From contig DVHC01000065.1 of assembly GCA_018712385.1 (NCBI GenBank), positions 1 to 33,422 on the forward strand: a stretch of DNA of 33,422 nt, in the 5' to 3' direction. A model generated the notes under the pieces. It did not search any database, had not been told where the DNA came from, and saw only the letters and a program-made list of their open reading frames with translations. The stretch comes from Candidatus Onthousia excrementipullorum. GTDB taxonomy: Bacteria > Bacillota_I > Bacilli_A > RF39 > UBA660. Below are positions 1-6,896 of the stretch, in pieces. Every line of letters starts with the position of its first letter. Within the stretch, counting starts at the first letter, position 1. The position numbers were made by a program, and so were the translations under genes.

Positions 1-36
1 TGTACTAATATCTAGAATTTGTGGTAACATATACAT
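1..36 (-). CDS. 5' end of a divergent gene, product unknown (partial)
   Basis: On the minus strand an ATG at 36-34 opens a frame that stays open to the window edge and begins MYMLPQILDIST. It is preceded by an AGGAG ribosome site (minus strand, 50-46) nine bases before the ATG and by a good extended -10 box (TGGTATAAT, 84-76). Only 12 codons are visible, so no function can be given. It would be transcribed away from topA. Confidence 0.5.
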   Translation of the reverse strand, partial: MYMLPQILDIST

Positions 37-97
37 ATGAAAGAACTCCTTTATTTTATTGTTATTTATAGGTATATTATACCACGAGTTCTTTCAT
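37..97. repeat. 12-bp inverted repeat flanking the divergent promoter
   Basis: ATGAAAGAACTC at 37-48 is matched perfectly by GAGTTCTTTCAT at 86-97. One arm covers the ribosome site of the minus-strand gene and the other lies just upstream of its -10 box, so the pair brackets the promoter. This could be a two-site operator; it is not a transcribed hairpin if transcription starts near 69. Confidence 0.55.
76..84 (-). promoter_or_regulatory. Extended -10 promoter of the divergent gene
   Basis: The minus strand reads TGGTATAAT, a perfect extended -10 element, about 40 bases before the ATG at 36. No convincing -35 hexamer is seen, which is usual for TGn-type promoters. Confidence 0.55.
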
Positions 98-145
98 CTT
101 TTTTATTTTCCGATAAATTTAGACTCCGTCAGTGAATATTTAGAG

Positions 146-174
146 TTGACAAAGCAGTAATTCTCATGTATAAA
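146..174 (+). promoter_or_regulatory. Sigma-A-type promoter of topA
   Basis: TTGACA at 146-151 and TATAAA at 169-174 are separated by 17 bases, a near-consensus housekeeping promoter about 20 bases before the topA start codon. Confidence 0.75.
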
Positions 175-196
175 ATTGTATGAAAGAAGGGATTAG

Positions 197-2221
197 ATGT
201 CTAAAAACTTAGTGATAGTGGAAAGTCCTAGTAAAAGTAAGACTATTGAAAAATACTTAGGTAATGATTATAAAGTAGTAGCAAGCCAGGGTCATATTAG
301 AGATTTAGCGACAAGTGGACCTTTAGGACTTGGTGTTGATATAGAAAATGGTTTTAAACCTAATTATGTTCCTTTAAAGGGAAAGAAAAAGATAATTAGT
401 GCGTTAAAGAAAGATGTAAAAGATGCTAGCCATGTAATACTTGCAACCGACCCCGACCGTGAGGGAGAAGCGATTAGTTGGCACTTAAAAGAAGCTTTAG
501 GTATTAAAGATAAAGATTATGATAGAGTATTGTTTCATGAAATAACTAAAGATAAAGTACTTGATGCTATTAAACATCCAACTAAAATAGATGATAACTT
601 AGTTAAGAGTCAAGAGACAAGAAGAATACTTGATAGAATTATAGGTTTTAGACTATCAAAGCTCTTACAATCTAAAATAAAAGCGAAAAGTGCTGGTCGT
701 GTGCAAAGTGTTGCTTTAAAGCTTATTGTTGATAGGGAAAGAGAAATAGAGGCTTTTGTACCTGAAGAATACTTTACTATAACTGCTATCATCGAAGATG
801 TAGAGGCAAGTCTCTTTAAATATAAAGATGATGATATTAAACTTCATAATGCAAGCCAAGCTAACAAAGTGTTAGAAGCACTTGGAGATGATTATAACTT
901 AAGTAGTATAGAGAAAAAGAAAAGAAAGAAAGCTAGTCGTGCTCCTTTTATAACTTCAACCCTACAACAAGAAGCATCAACTAAATTAGGTTTTACGGCT
1001 AAAAAGACTATGTCTATCGCTCAGAAGTTATATGAAGGAATTGATTTAGGAACTGAGACAGTTGGTCTTATTACTTATATGAGAACTGACTCTATTAGAC
1101 TTTCTGATGAGTTTGTAGGTAGTGCTTTTCACTATATAGAAGAAAACTTTGGTAAAAAATATATTGGTTATACTAAACATGCTAAAAAAACAGAAAATGT
1201 TCAAGATGCTCATGAAGGAATTAGACCTACTAGTATCTTAAGAGAACCTTTAAAAGTAAAACAATATCTATCTACTGATGAGTTTAAACTTTATAGTCTA
1301 ATCTATAAAAGAGCCCTAGCTTCGCTTATGGCCGATGCTATTATGGACCAAACAACTTTAATCTTTAATAACAATGACTATAAATTTAAAGCGACTGGAA
1401 GTATTCTAAACTTTGATGGATATCTAAAAGTATATAGTGATTATGAGAAAAATGAAGATAAAATTATTCCAGAACTTGTAGAAGGTAATAATTATAAAGC
1501 TAGTGATATCTTATCAGAACAACATTTTACTAAACCACCGGCAAGATATACAGAAGCGAAACTAATTAAAGAGATGGAAGACTTAGGAATAGGACGTCCT
1601 TCTACTTATGCTAAGACTATTGATACTATTAAAGATCGTGGTTATGTTAAAATGGAAGATAAAAAGTTTGTGCCAACAGAAATTGGTATTGAAACTACTG
1701 ATAAACTACAAGAGTTCTTTAGTGACATAATAAACGTAGAATACACTAAAAATATGGAAGAAGAGCTTGACAAGATAGCAGAAGGTAACTTAGTATGGAA
1801 TGAAGTCTTAAAAGAGTTTTATGATGTCTTTGAACCTCGGGTTAAGAATGCCTTTAGTGATATGGAGAAAAAAGCTGATGAAGAAACAGGCGAGATGTGC
1901 CCAGAGTGTGGTAGTCCATTAGTTAAAAGACAGGGACGTTATGGAGAGTTTATCGCTTGTTCTAATTATCCTGAATGTAAATATGTAAAGAAGGAAGAAA
2001 AACAAATTGTAGAAGTATGTAACTGTCTTAAATGTGATGGTAAAATACTAGAAAGGAAGACACGAAAAGGGAAAATTTTCTATGGATGTAGTAACTTTCC
2101 TAAGTGTAAAGAAGCTTTTTGGGATAAACCAACAGGAGAGAAATGTCCAAAGTGTAGTGAGATGCTTGTTTCTAAAAATAATAAAATTAAATGTAGTAAA
2201 TGTGATTATGAAAAAGCCTAA
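197..2221 (+). CDS. topA: DNA topoisomerase I (type IA)
   Basis: This 674-residue protein is bacterial topoisomerase I, which relaxes negatively supercoiled DNA by cutting one strand through a 5'-phosphotyrosine. The N-terminal TOPRIM domain (about 1-115) shows VIVESPSKSKT and the metal-binding DPDREGE motif. The catalytic tyrosine is Y294 in LITYMRTDS. The C-terminus holds three four-cysteine zinc ribbons starting at C568, the usual low-G+C arrangement. The ATG at 197 has an AAGAAGGGA ribosome site and its own TTGACA/TATAAA promoter. A terminator overlaps the stop codon, so it looks monocistronic. Length and motifs are complete. Confidence 0.97.
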   Translation: MSKNLVIVESPSKSKTIEKYLGNDYKVVASQGHIRDLATSGPLGLGVDIENGFKPNYVPLKGKKKIISALKKDVKDASHVILATDPDREGEAISWHLKEALGIKDKDYDRVLFHEITKDKVLDAIKHPTKIDDNLVKSQETRRILDRIIGFRLSKLLQSKIKAKSAGRVQSVALKLIVDREREIEAFVPEEYFTITAIIEDVEASLFKYKDDDIKLHNASQANKVLEALGDDYNLSSIEKKKRKKASRAPFITSTLQQEASTKLGFTAKKTMSIAQKLYEGIDLGTETVGLITYMRTDSIRLSDEFVGSAFHYIEENFGKKYIGYTKHAKKTENVQDAHEGIRPTSILREPLKVKQYLSTDEFKLYSLIYKRALASLMADAIMDQTTLIFNNNDYKFKATGSILNFDGYLKVYSDYEKNEDKIIPELVEGNNYKASDILSEQHFTKPPARYTEAKLIKEMEDLGIGRPSTYAKTIDTIKDRGYVKMEDKKFVPTEIGIETTDKLQEFFSDIINVEYTKNMEEELDKIAEGNLVWNEVLKEFYDVFEPRVKNAFSDMEKKADEETGEMCPECGSPLVKRQGRYGEFIACSNYPECKYVKKEEKQIVEVCNCLKCDGKILERKTRKGKIFYGCSNFPKCKEAFWDKPTGEKCPKCSEMLVSKNNKIKCSKCDYEKA

Positions 2222-2234
2222 TAGGGCTTTTTTT
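2211..2234 (+). terminator. Rho-independent terminator of topA
   Basis: AAAAGCC, a TAATAG loop and GGCTTTT form a short hairpin that runs into a T tract. The stem includes the topA stop codon. Confidence 0.8.
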
Positions 2235-2245
2235 CTAAACCTTTT

Positions 2246-2256
2246 TGGTATATAAT
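2246..2256 (+). promoter_or_regulatory. Extended -10 promoter of the sortase gene
   Basis: TGGTATATAAT directly follows a T-rich run left by the topA terminator. The predicted transcript would start only about 15 bases before the ATG at 2277, leaving just enough leader for the ribosome site AAGGTGAT (2262-2269). Confidence 0.6.
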
Positions 2257-2276
2257 TGAGTAAGGTGATAAAAGAT

Positions 2277-3137
2277 ATGGAATCAAGAGTAACTTATCAA
2301 AAAAAGAAAAGGAAAAAGAAAAAGAAAAAACTAAGATTTAGAAAATGGGTAATAGTAGTTTTTTTAATATTTTTTCTATCTATATTTTTAGTATCTGCAA
2401 GTAAGGTATTTAATTGGTTTAATGATAATAATAAAGTAGATAATATTACAGAAGATATTTTAGAAAATGTAAAAGTTAAAGAAAAAAAAGATAATGAAAA
2501 TACTGAGAATATTAATCCTCCAGAAGATAAATGGAATGATTATTGGGACTATATAAAGATGAACTTACTAGAAATAGACTTTAATCAATTATTAAAAAGA
2601 AACTCTGATACAGTAGGATGGATTGAAGTAAAAGGAACTAATATAAATTATCCTATTGTTCAAACTACTGATAATAATTATTATTTAACTCATGCTTTTG
2701 ATAAAACAGAAAATGAAGCAGGTTGGGTATTTATGGACTATAGAAATGATCCTGTTAACTTTAATCAAAATACTATTATATATGCTCATAGTAGATTAAC
2801 AGGTTCTATGTTTGGAAGTCTAAAAAACATTTTAGATAGCTCTTGGTATACTAATAAAAATAATCATATTATAAGACTTTCTACTACAACAGAAAATACT
2901 ATGTGGCAAGTATTTAGTGTTTATACAATTCCTAAAGAAAGTTATTATATAACACCTAGTTTTAATAGTAATGAAGCTTATTTAGAATTTTTAAATACAA
3001 TTAAAAGTAGAAGTGAAGTAGATTTTTCTGGAACAGTTAATACTAATGATAAAATACTTACATTATCTACTTGTAAAGATAATTTTGGTAATAGAGTAGT
3101 AATGCATGCTAAACTTATTAAAAAGGAAGCCAGATAG
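2277..3137 (+). CDS. Class B sortase
   Basis: This 286-residue membrane-anchored cysteine transpeptidase would join secreted proteins to peptidoglycan. It has a lysine-rich N-terminus, one membrane segment (about 25-41) and an extracellular sortase domain. Catalytic residues are H171 (in IIYAHSRLTGSMFGSL), C266 (in TLSTC) and R273 (in NRVVMHAKL). The GSMFGSL segment after the histidine and the TLSTC motif are typical of class B. The ATG at 2277 is chosen over the in-frame TTG at 2256 because the TTG overlaps the -10 box, while AAGGTGAT lies seven bases before this ATG. Two proteins just downstream carry NPETS-type sorting tails, so they are likely its substrates. Confidence 0.9.
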   Translation: MESRVTYQKKKRKKKKKKLRFRKWVIVVFLIFFLSIFLVSASKVFNWFNDNNKVDNITEDILENVKVKEKKDNENTENINPPEDKWNDYWDYIKMNLLEIDFNQLLKRNSDTVGWIEVKGTNINYPIVQTTDNNYYLTHAFDKTENEAGWVFMDYRNDPVNFNQNTIIYAHSRLTGSMFGSLKNILDSSWYTNKNNHIIRLSTTTENTMWQVFSVYTIPKESYYITPSFNSNEAYLEFLNTIKSRSEVDFSGTVNTNDKILTLSTCKDNFGNRVVMHAKLIKKEAR

Positions 3138-3174
3138 TATATTTTTAAATGTTATTACATATATTAGTAATATA

Positions 3175-3221
3175 CTTGAATATTGACATATTATATATTC
3201 TAGTATATAGTCAATATCAAG
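3175..3221. repeat. Long imperfect palindrome upstream of the 50-bp repeats
   Basis: CTTGAATATTGAC at 3175-3187 pairs with GTCAATATCAAG at 3210-3221, with one bulged A; the centre is A/T only. It covers the predicted promoter at 3183-3209, so it could be an operator or cruciform. It has no T tract and is not a good sortase terminator. Confidence 0.5.
3183..3209 (+). promoter_or_regulatory. Putative promoter before the tandem repeats
   Basis: TTGACA at 3183-3188 is consensus. A TATATA box at 3204-3209 follows with a somewhat short 15-base spacer. Transcription would start near 3216 and run into the repeats and the strong terminator at 3327. Confidence 0.45.
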
Positions 3222-3321
3222 TAAATGTTCTCGCTTATGGTTGGTGCGAGTAATAAATCAGACCATTTCGTTAAATGTTCTCGCTTATGGTTGGTGCGAA
3301 TAATAAATCAGACCATTTTGT
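3222..3321 (+). repeat. Two direct tandem repeats of 50 bp
   Basis: Unit 1 is 3222-3271 and unit 2 is 3272-3321, both beginning TAAATGTTCTCGC. They differ at only two positions (G/A in the GCGA[G/A] stem and C/T near the end). There is no spacer between them. Confidence 0.95.
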
Positions 3322-3326
3322 AAATT

Positions 3327-3363
3327 AGTTCTTTATTTCTTTTTGAGAAATAAAGAACTTTTT
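3327..3363 (+). terminator. Strong rho-independent terminator after the repeats
   Basis: AGTTCTTTATTTCT (3327-3340) pairs perfectly with AGAAATAAAGAACT (3346-3359) over 14 bp across a TTTTG loop, followed by TTTT. Confidence 0.85.
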
Positions 3364-3443
3364 GTTTGACAAACAAAGAAAATGGAATAGTTTTTCCTGA
3401 TGTTGATAATATAAAGAATATATTAATAAATGAATGTAAATAG
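3354..3443 (+). pseudogene. Possible remnant of a lost gene (C-terminal fragment)
   Basis: A frame open from 3354 to a TAG at 3441-3443 ends ENGIVFPDVDNIKNILINECK-like, which reads like the tail of a real protein but has no ribosome site or ATG. It lies where the toxin of a type III system would be. No family is recognised and the fragment is short enough to be chance. A weak hairpin with T tract (about 3442-3472) follows it. Confidence 0.2.
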
Positions 3444-3476
3444 AGTGAAAAGTCGAAAAAACTACTCTTTTTAAGA

Positions 3477-3505
3477 TTGACTAAAACCTAAATTTTTAGT
3501 ATTCT
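3477..3505 (+). promoter_or_regulatory. Promoter of the first surface-protein gene
   Basis: TTGACT at 3477-3482 and TATTCT at 3500-3505 have a 17-base spacer. The gene follows after a ~45-base leader with a very strong AAGAAGGAGG ribosome site. Confidence 0.6.
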
Positions 3506-3556
3506 TAATATGAAGATAAGGCAAGACTACTTATCTATAAAGAAGGAGGATGTATA

Positions 3557-5143
3557 ATGAAAAAAATTAGTCTTTTTGCTACAATCTTTGTTGCTTTCTT
3601 TGCTTTTGGAGTAATGAATGTAGAGGCTGCGACATCTTTTGATGGCATGGAAGAAAATGGAGTAATTACTTTAACTGAAAATGTAGAGTTAGCTAGTAAA
3701 TATCAAATAGATGATGATAAAGAAATTACTATTGATTTGAATGGCTATACTTTAACAGGACCTACTGATAATTATTTAATTGATAACAGAGGTACAATTA
3801 AAATAATTGATAATGGAAGTTCTAAAGGAAAAATTAGTTGCCCATCATCTACTTCATCTTGTCTTCGTAATTTAGGAGAAATGACAATTGATGGGGTTAC
3901 AGTAGAAAGTGCTTTCGCTGCAGTTAAAAACGATGCAGAAAATAATTATTCTGGTAATTTAACTGTTAAAAATGCTACTTTAATTTCTACACGTACAGGT
4001 AGTACTAGTGTTGGTTTTACTGGTGTTCTTCAAAACTGGGGTAGTGCTATTATAGATAATACAACAATTACTGCTACTGAAAATGAATATGCTGTTTTTG
4101 CTAGAAGTGGTAGTGCTACTAATACTGATTCAACAATTACTATTTCTAATTCAACACTTACAGGAAGTTATTTTGTAGTTCAAGAAAGAGATGGCTCTAA
4201 TCAAACTACCCAAACTGTAAATATAAGTGATTCTACTTTAAATGGTCAAGCTAAAGGTAACAAGTCAAGTGGTGCTATTTCTAGTTATAGTGGTGATATT
4301 ACTGTAACTACTAATAAAGTTAGTGTAAATAATGTAGTAGTTGCTAATAGTAAACCTGGAACAAAAATTACTTTTGATATGGATTACAATACAACTTTAG
4401 CGATACCAGAAGGAGTTACCGTAATAATTCCTGAAGGAAGAGTTTTAACTGTAAAACTTAATGGTGTAAAAGTAGGAGATGGTAAACTAGAAGTACAAGG
4501 AAAAATGGAAGGAGCAGGAGCTTATTTAGAAAATGCTAATGCTTATTATCCTACATTACAAAATGCTATTAGATATGGGGTCTCTTCAAAAGGTACTGAT
4601 ACTATTAAGTTATTATCTAATATTAAAGAAACATCTAAGATTGATGTTAACTTAAATAAAAATATTACTATTGATTTAAATGGTTATACTGTTGATGGTA
4701 CAAATAGTGTTGTAATTGCTAATAATGGTACTTTAACTTTTGTAGATACTAGTAAAGATAAAGCAGGAGAATTTAATCCAACTATTACTAATAATGGTAG
4801 TTTAACAATTGAAGGTGGAACATTTGCAAATGCTCCAGTTACAAATGATGGTGCTACTACAACACTTAATGGTGGAACATATCCTATTGAAGATATTGAA
4901 AATGTAGTGATACCTGAAGATAAAGAAATTATTAAAAACGAAGATGGAAGTTATTCAATTGTACCAATTAATGAAGAAATTGAAGTAATTGATCCTGAAC
5001 CAACTACTCCAGAAACACCTGTTGAAGAAGTAAAAGAAGAAGCTAAAAACCCAGAAACTTCTGATGGTATTTTATTATTCTTAGGTCTTACTGTTGTTGG
5101 TATTACAGGTAGCGTCTTAACTTATAGAAGACTTCATAATTAA
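3557..5143 (+). CDS. Secreted cell-wall-anchored surface protein with beta-repeat ectodomain
   Basis: The 528-residue protein has a signal peptide (about 1-24, ending VEA), a Thr/Asn/Ser-rich ectodomain and a sorting tail. The tail starts with NPETS at 498-502, then a hydrophobic stretch and the basic end YRRLHN. The ITIDLNGYTL segment at 57-66 recurs at 370-379 with similar flanks, so the ectodomain is an internally repeated, probably parallel beta-helix fold; this is inferred from the repeats. The NPxTx motif is the class B sortase type and such a sortase is encoded just upstream. A paralogue with the same tail follows at 5241. The ligand is unknown. Confidence 0.85.
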   Translation: MKKISLFATIFVAFFAFGVMNVEAATSFDGMEENGVITLTENVELASKYQIDDDKEITIDLNGYTLTGPTDNYLIDNRGTIKIIDNGSSKGKISCPSSTSSCLRNLGEMTIDGVTVESAFAAVKNDAENNYSGNLTVKNATLISTRTGSTSVGFTGVLQNWGSAIIDNTTITATENEYAVFARSGSATNTDSTITISNSTLTGSYFVVQERDGSNQTTQTVNISDSTLNGQAKGNKSSGAISSYSGDITVTTNKVSVNNVVVANSKPGTKITFDMDYNTTLAIPEGVTVIIPEGRVLTVKLNGVKVGDGKLEVQGKMEGAGAYLENANAYYPTLQNAIRYGVSSKGTDTIKLLSNIKETSKIDVNLNKNITIDLNGYTVDGTNSVVIANNGTLTFVDTSKDKAGEFNPTITNNGSLTIEGGTFANAPVTNDGATTTLNGGTYPIEDIENVVIPEDKEIIKNEDGSYSIVPINEEIEVIDPEPTTPETPVEEVKEEAKNPETSDGILLFLGLTVVGITGSVLTYRRLHN

Positions 5144-5152
5144 AATGTAAAG

Positions 5153-5184
5153 GTACTGATTAATAAATTAATTAGTACTTTTTT
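5153..5184 (+). terminator. Terminator after the first surface-protein gene
   Basis: GTACTGATTAAT pairs with ATTAATTAGTAC (12 bp, one G-T pair), followed by six T. Confidence 0.8.
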
Positions 5185-5217
5185 GATGTTTACTTTTTTC
5201 TAATTATTTGCTATTCT

Positions 5218-5223
5218 TATAAT
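5218..5223 (+). promoter_or_regulatory. -10 box of the second surface-protein gene
   Basis: A perfect TATAAT lies just upstream of the GAAAGGAG ribosome site. The -35 region is T-rich without a clear hexamer, so the leader would be very short. Confidence 0.45.
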
Positions 5224-5240
5224 AGAAAGGAGAATAAGAA

Positions 5241-6158
5241 ATGAAAAATTTGAAAAAAGGATTATCTATTTTAACATTTGCATTTGTTATGGTTATATCA
5301 TTAAGTGTTGTTAATGTTAATGCTGAGGAAATTAAACTAGAAGATAAGCTTACTGAATTTCTTGGTGGAACAGCTTTAACTATTACAAAAGATGATACTC
5401 TAACATATGATGGTGAAACTTGGATTGGTGTAAATGGCCGTATTAGTTTAGTTAGTGGTGATGTAACATTAAAATATGAAAATAATGTAGTTAATATTAC
5501 AACTAATAATACTGAATCTATTGTTAATGGTGGTAAACAATTCATTATGCAAATTGATACTGGTAGTGATATTTTAACAGTAAAACTAACTAATAGTAAA
5601 GGCTCTACTCTAAATGTTGAAGGAACTCTTGCTATTCCAAAAGGTTCTAAAGGTGTTTTAATTAATGAAGGTACAGTTAATGTATATGGTAATTTAGAAA
5701 TTAGAAGTAGTGGAACATATACATCAACTGGTACTACTAATGTTTATGGTAATGTTGCTGTTTTAGCAGATGGTACTACTAGTGCTAATATTGGAGATTC
5801 TATCTTTACATTATATAAAAATGGAAATATCTACTCTGAAAAAGAAGATATATCTTCTAATATTGTAAATGGCTTAGAAGATACTTATGAAATCGTAAGT
5901 AATGATAAACATTATGTTGGTAATACAACAAAACCAGTTGAAGCTGATTGTGAATATGGTTATACATTACAAGCTAAAGAAGTAGAAGAAGTTCCTGTTG
6001 TACCAGGAGAAGATGAAAATGTTTCTGATAATCTTAAAGAAGAAGTTAGTGAAGAAGTAGCAAATCCTGAAACTAGTGATGGTATTTTACTATTCTTAGG
6101 TCTTACTGTTGTTGGCATTGCTGGTGTTGCTTTAACTTATAGAAGACTTCATAATTAA
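5241..6158 (+). CDS. Second secreted protein with the same cell-wall sorting tail
   Basis: The 305-residue protein has a signal peptide (about 1-28, ending VNA), a short repetitive beta-rich ectodomain (repeated VYGNL / VYGNV segments around residues 150-175) and an acidic linker before the tail. The tail begins NPETS at about 275 and ends YRRLHN; it differs from that of the protein encoded at 3557 by only a few residues while the ectodomains differ. Substrate anchoring by the upstream class B sortase is inferred from the shared motif and position. GAAAGGAG precedes the ATG. It ends at a UUCG-loop terminator. Confidence 0.85.
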   Translation: MKNLKKGLSILTFAFVMVISLSVVNVNAEEIKLEDKLTEFLGGTALTITKDDTLTYDGETWIGVNGRISLVSGDVTLKYENNVVNITTNNTESIVNGGKQFIMQIDTGSDILTVKLTNSKGSTLNVEGTLAIPKGSKGVLINEGTVNVYGNLEIRSSGTYTSTGTTNVYGNVAVLADGTTSANIGDSIFTLYKNGNIYSEKEDISSNIVNGLEDTYEIVSNDKHYVGNTTKPVEADCEYGYTLQAKEVEEVPVVPGEDENVSDNLKEEVSEEVANPETSDGILLFLGLTVVGIAGVALTYRRLHN

Positions 6159-6160
6159 TA

Positions 6161-6195
6161 AGAAAAATGGCTGCTTCGGCAGTCTTTTTCTTTTA
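6161..6195 (+). terminator. UUCG-loop terminator
   Basis: GGCTGC, TTCG and GCAGTC form a tight hairpin flanked by AGAAAAA and TTTTTCTTTT. Confidence 0.9.
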
Positions 6196-6222
6196 AAAAT
6201 AATTTATAAAAGGAGTGATTAG

Positions 6223-6843
6223 ATGGAATATTTAGATTATTATGATGAAGATTGGAACTATTTAGGTTATAAGAGTCGTGATGAAGTTCATAAAGAAGGA
6301 CTTTGGCATAATACAGTTCATTGTTGGTTATATGAGAAGGATGGAAGTATTTACTTTCAAATAAGAAGTGATAGCCATAAGTTTTATACTACGGCCTCAG
6401 GTCATGTTTTAAAAGGAGAGACTATTAAAGAAGCCTTTAGACGCGAAATAAAAGAAGAAATAGGGCTTGATATAGATAGTAGTGATGCTACACTTGTAAA
6501 TATTGATGTTTGGAAAATGGATAAACTTAAAAATGCTGTTCTTATAAAAGATAGAGCGAAAGCAAATATTTATATTGATTTATTTGAAGGAAATATTAAT
6601 AGTTTTAATTTTGATCCTAAAGAAGTCTTAGGTGTTGTTAAAGTTAAAGCAGATGAAGCCCTTAATTTATTTAGAAGTGGTAGTGGTAAAATAAAGGCAG
6701 AAATTATTACTACTAAAGATAATAAAAATATAAAAGAAAATAAAATGGTTAGTATAGATGATTTTCTTGTTATGAAAGATGAAAATGCTTATGATAAGTA
6801 TAAAGATGTGTTAAATAAAGTAATAGAAGTTACTAAACAGTAG
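6223..6843 (+). CDS. Nudix hydrolase
   Basis: A complete Nudix box spans residues 60-82: G60, E66, then REIKEEIGL with R74, E75, E78 and E79. The 206-residue protein would hydrolyse a nucleoside-diphosphate-linked substrate with a divalent metal. The N-terminal region (DEDWNYLGYKSRDEVHKEG, then HNTVHCWL) resembles the isopentenyl-diphosphate isomerase-like branch of Nudix proteins, but substrate cannot be told from sequence. The C-terminal ~80 residues, Lys-rich, are extra to the core fold. An AGGAG site precedes the ATG. No partner gene is obvious: the next gene has its own promoter. Confidence 0.88.
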   Translation: MEYLDYYDEDWNYLGYKSRDEVHKEGLWHNTVHCWLYEKDGSIYFQIRSDSHKFYTTASGHVLKGETIKEAFRREIKEEIGLDIDSSDATLVNIDVWKMDKLKNAVLIKDRAKANIYIDLFEGNINSFNFDPKEVLGVVKVKADEALNLFRSGSGKIKAEIITTKDNKNIKENKMVSIDDFLVMKDENAYDKYKDVLNKVIEVTKQ

Positions 6844-6860
6844 TAATTTCTTTTTATTTT

Positions 6861-6869
6861 TGGTATATT
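6861..6869 (+). promoter_or_regulatory. Extended -10 promoter of the Ca2+ ATPase gene
   Basis: TGGTATATT follows a T-rich stretch and lies about 30 bases before the ATG at 6897; same T-run plus TGGTATA layout as several other genes here. Confidence 0.5.
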
Positions 6870-6896
6870 ATTTTTAAGATAGGAGATAGGTATTAA

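Larger units (their letters stand above)
3216..3365 (+). ncRNA. Candidate small RNA made of two tandem pseudoknot-like units
   Basis: A promoter, two 50-bp tandem repeats and a strong terminator define a possible ~150-nt transcript with no ORF. In each unit CTCGC pairs with GCGAG (the second unit loses one pair), and ATGGT in the loop can pair with the downstream ACCAT, leaving an A-rich crossing strand. That is the geometry of an H-type pseudoknot. Tandem pseudoknots upstream of a terminator are known from type III antitoxin RNAs (ToxI, CptI). No intact toxin gene follows, so this assignment is an inference from structure only; the region could instead be a leader of the surface-protein gene. 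Confidence 0.45.

Noticed and set aside
2256-2276. TTG start for the sortase
   Set aside because: The codon overlaps the -10 box; ATG 2277 has an ideal AAGGTGAT site.
3222-3321. CRISPR array
   Set aside because: The two 50-bp repeats abut without spacers, there are only two, and no cas gene is present.
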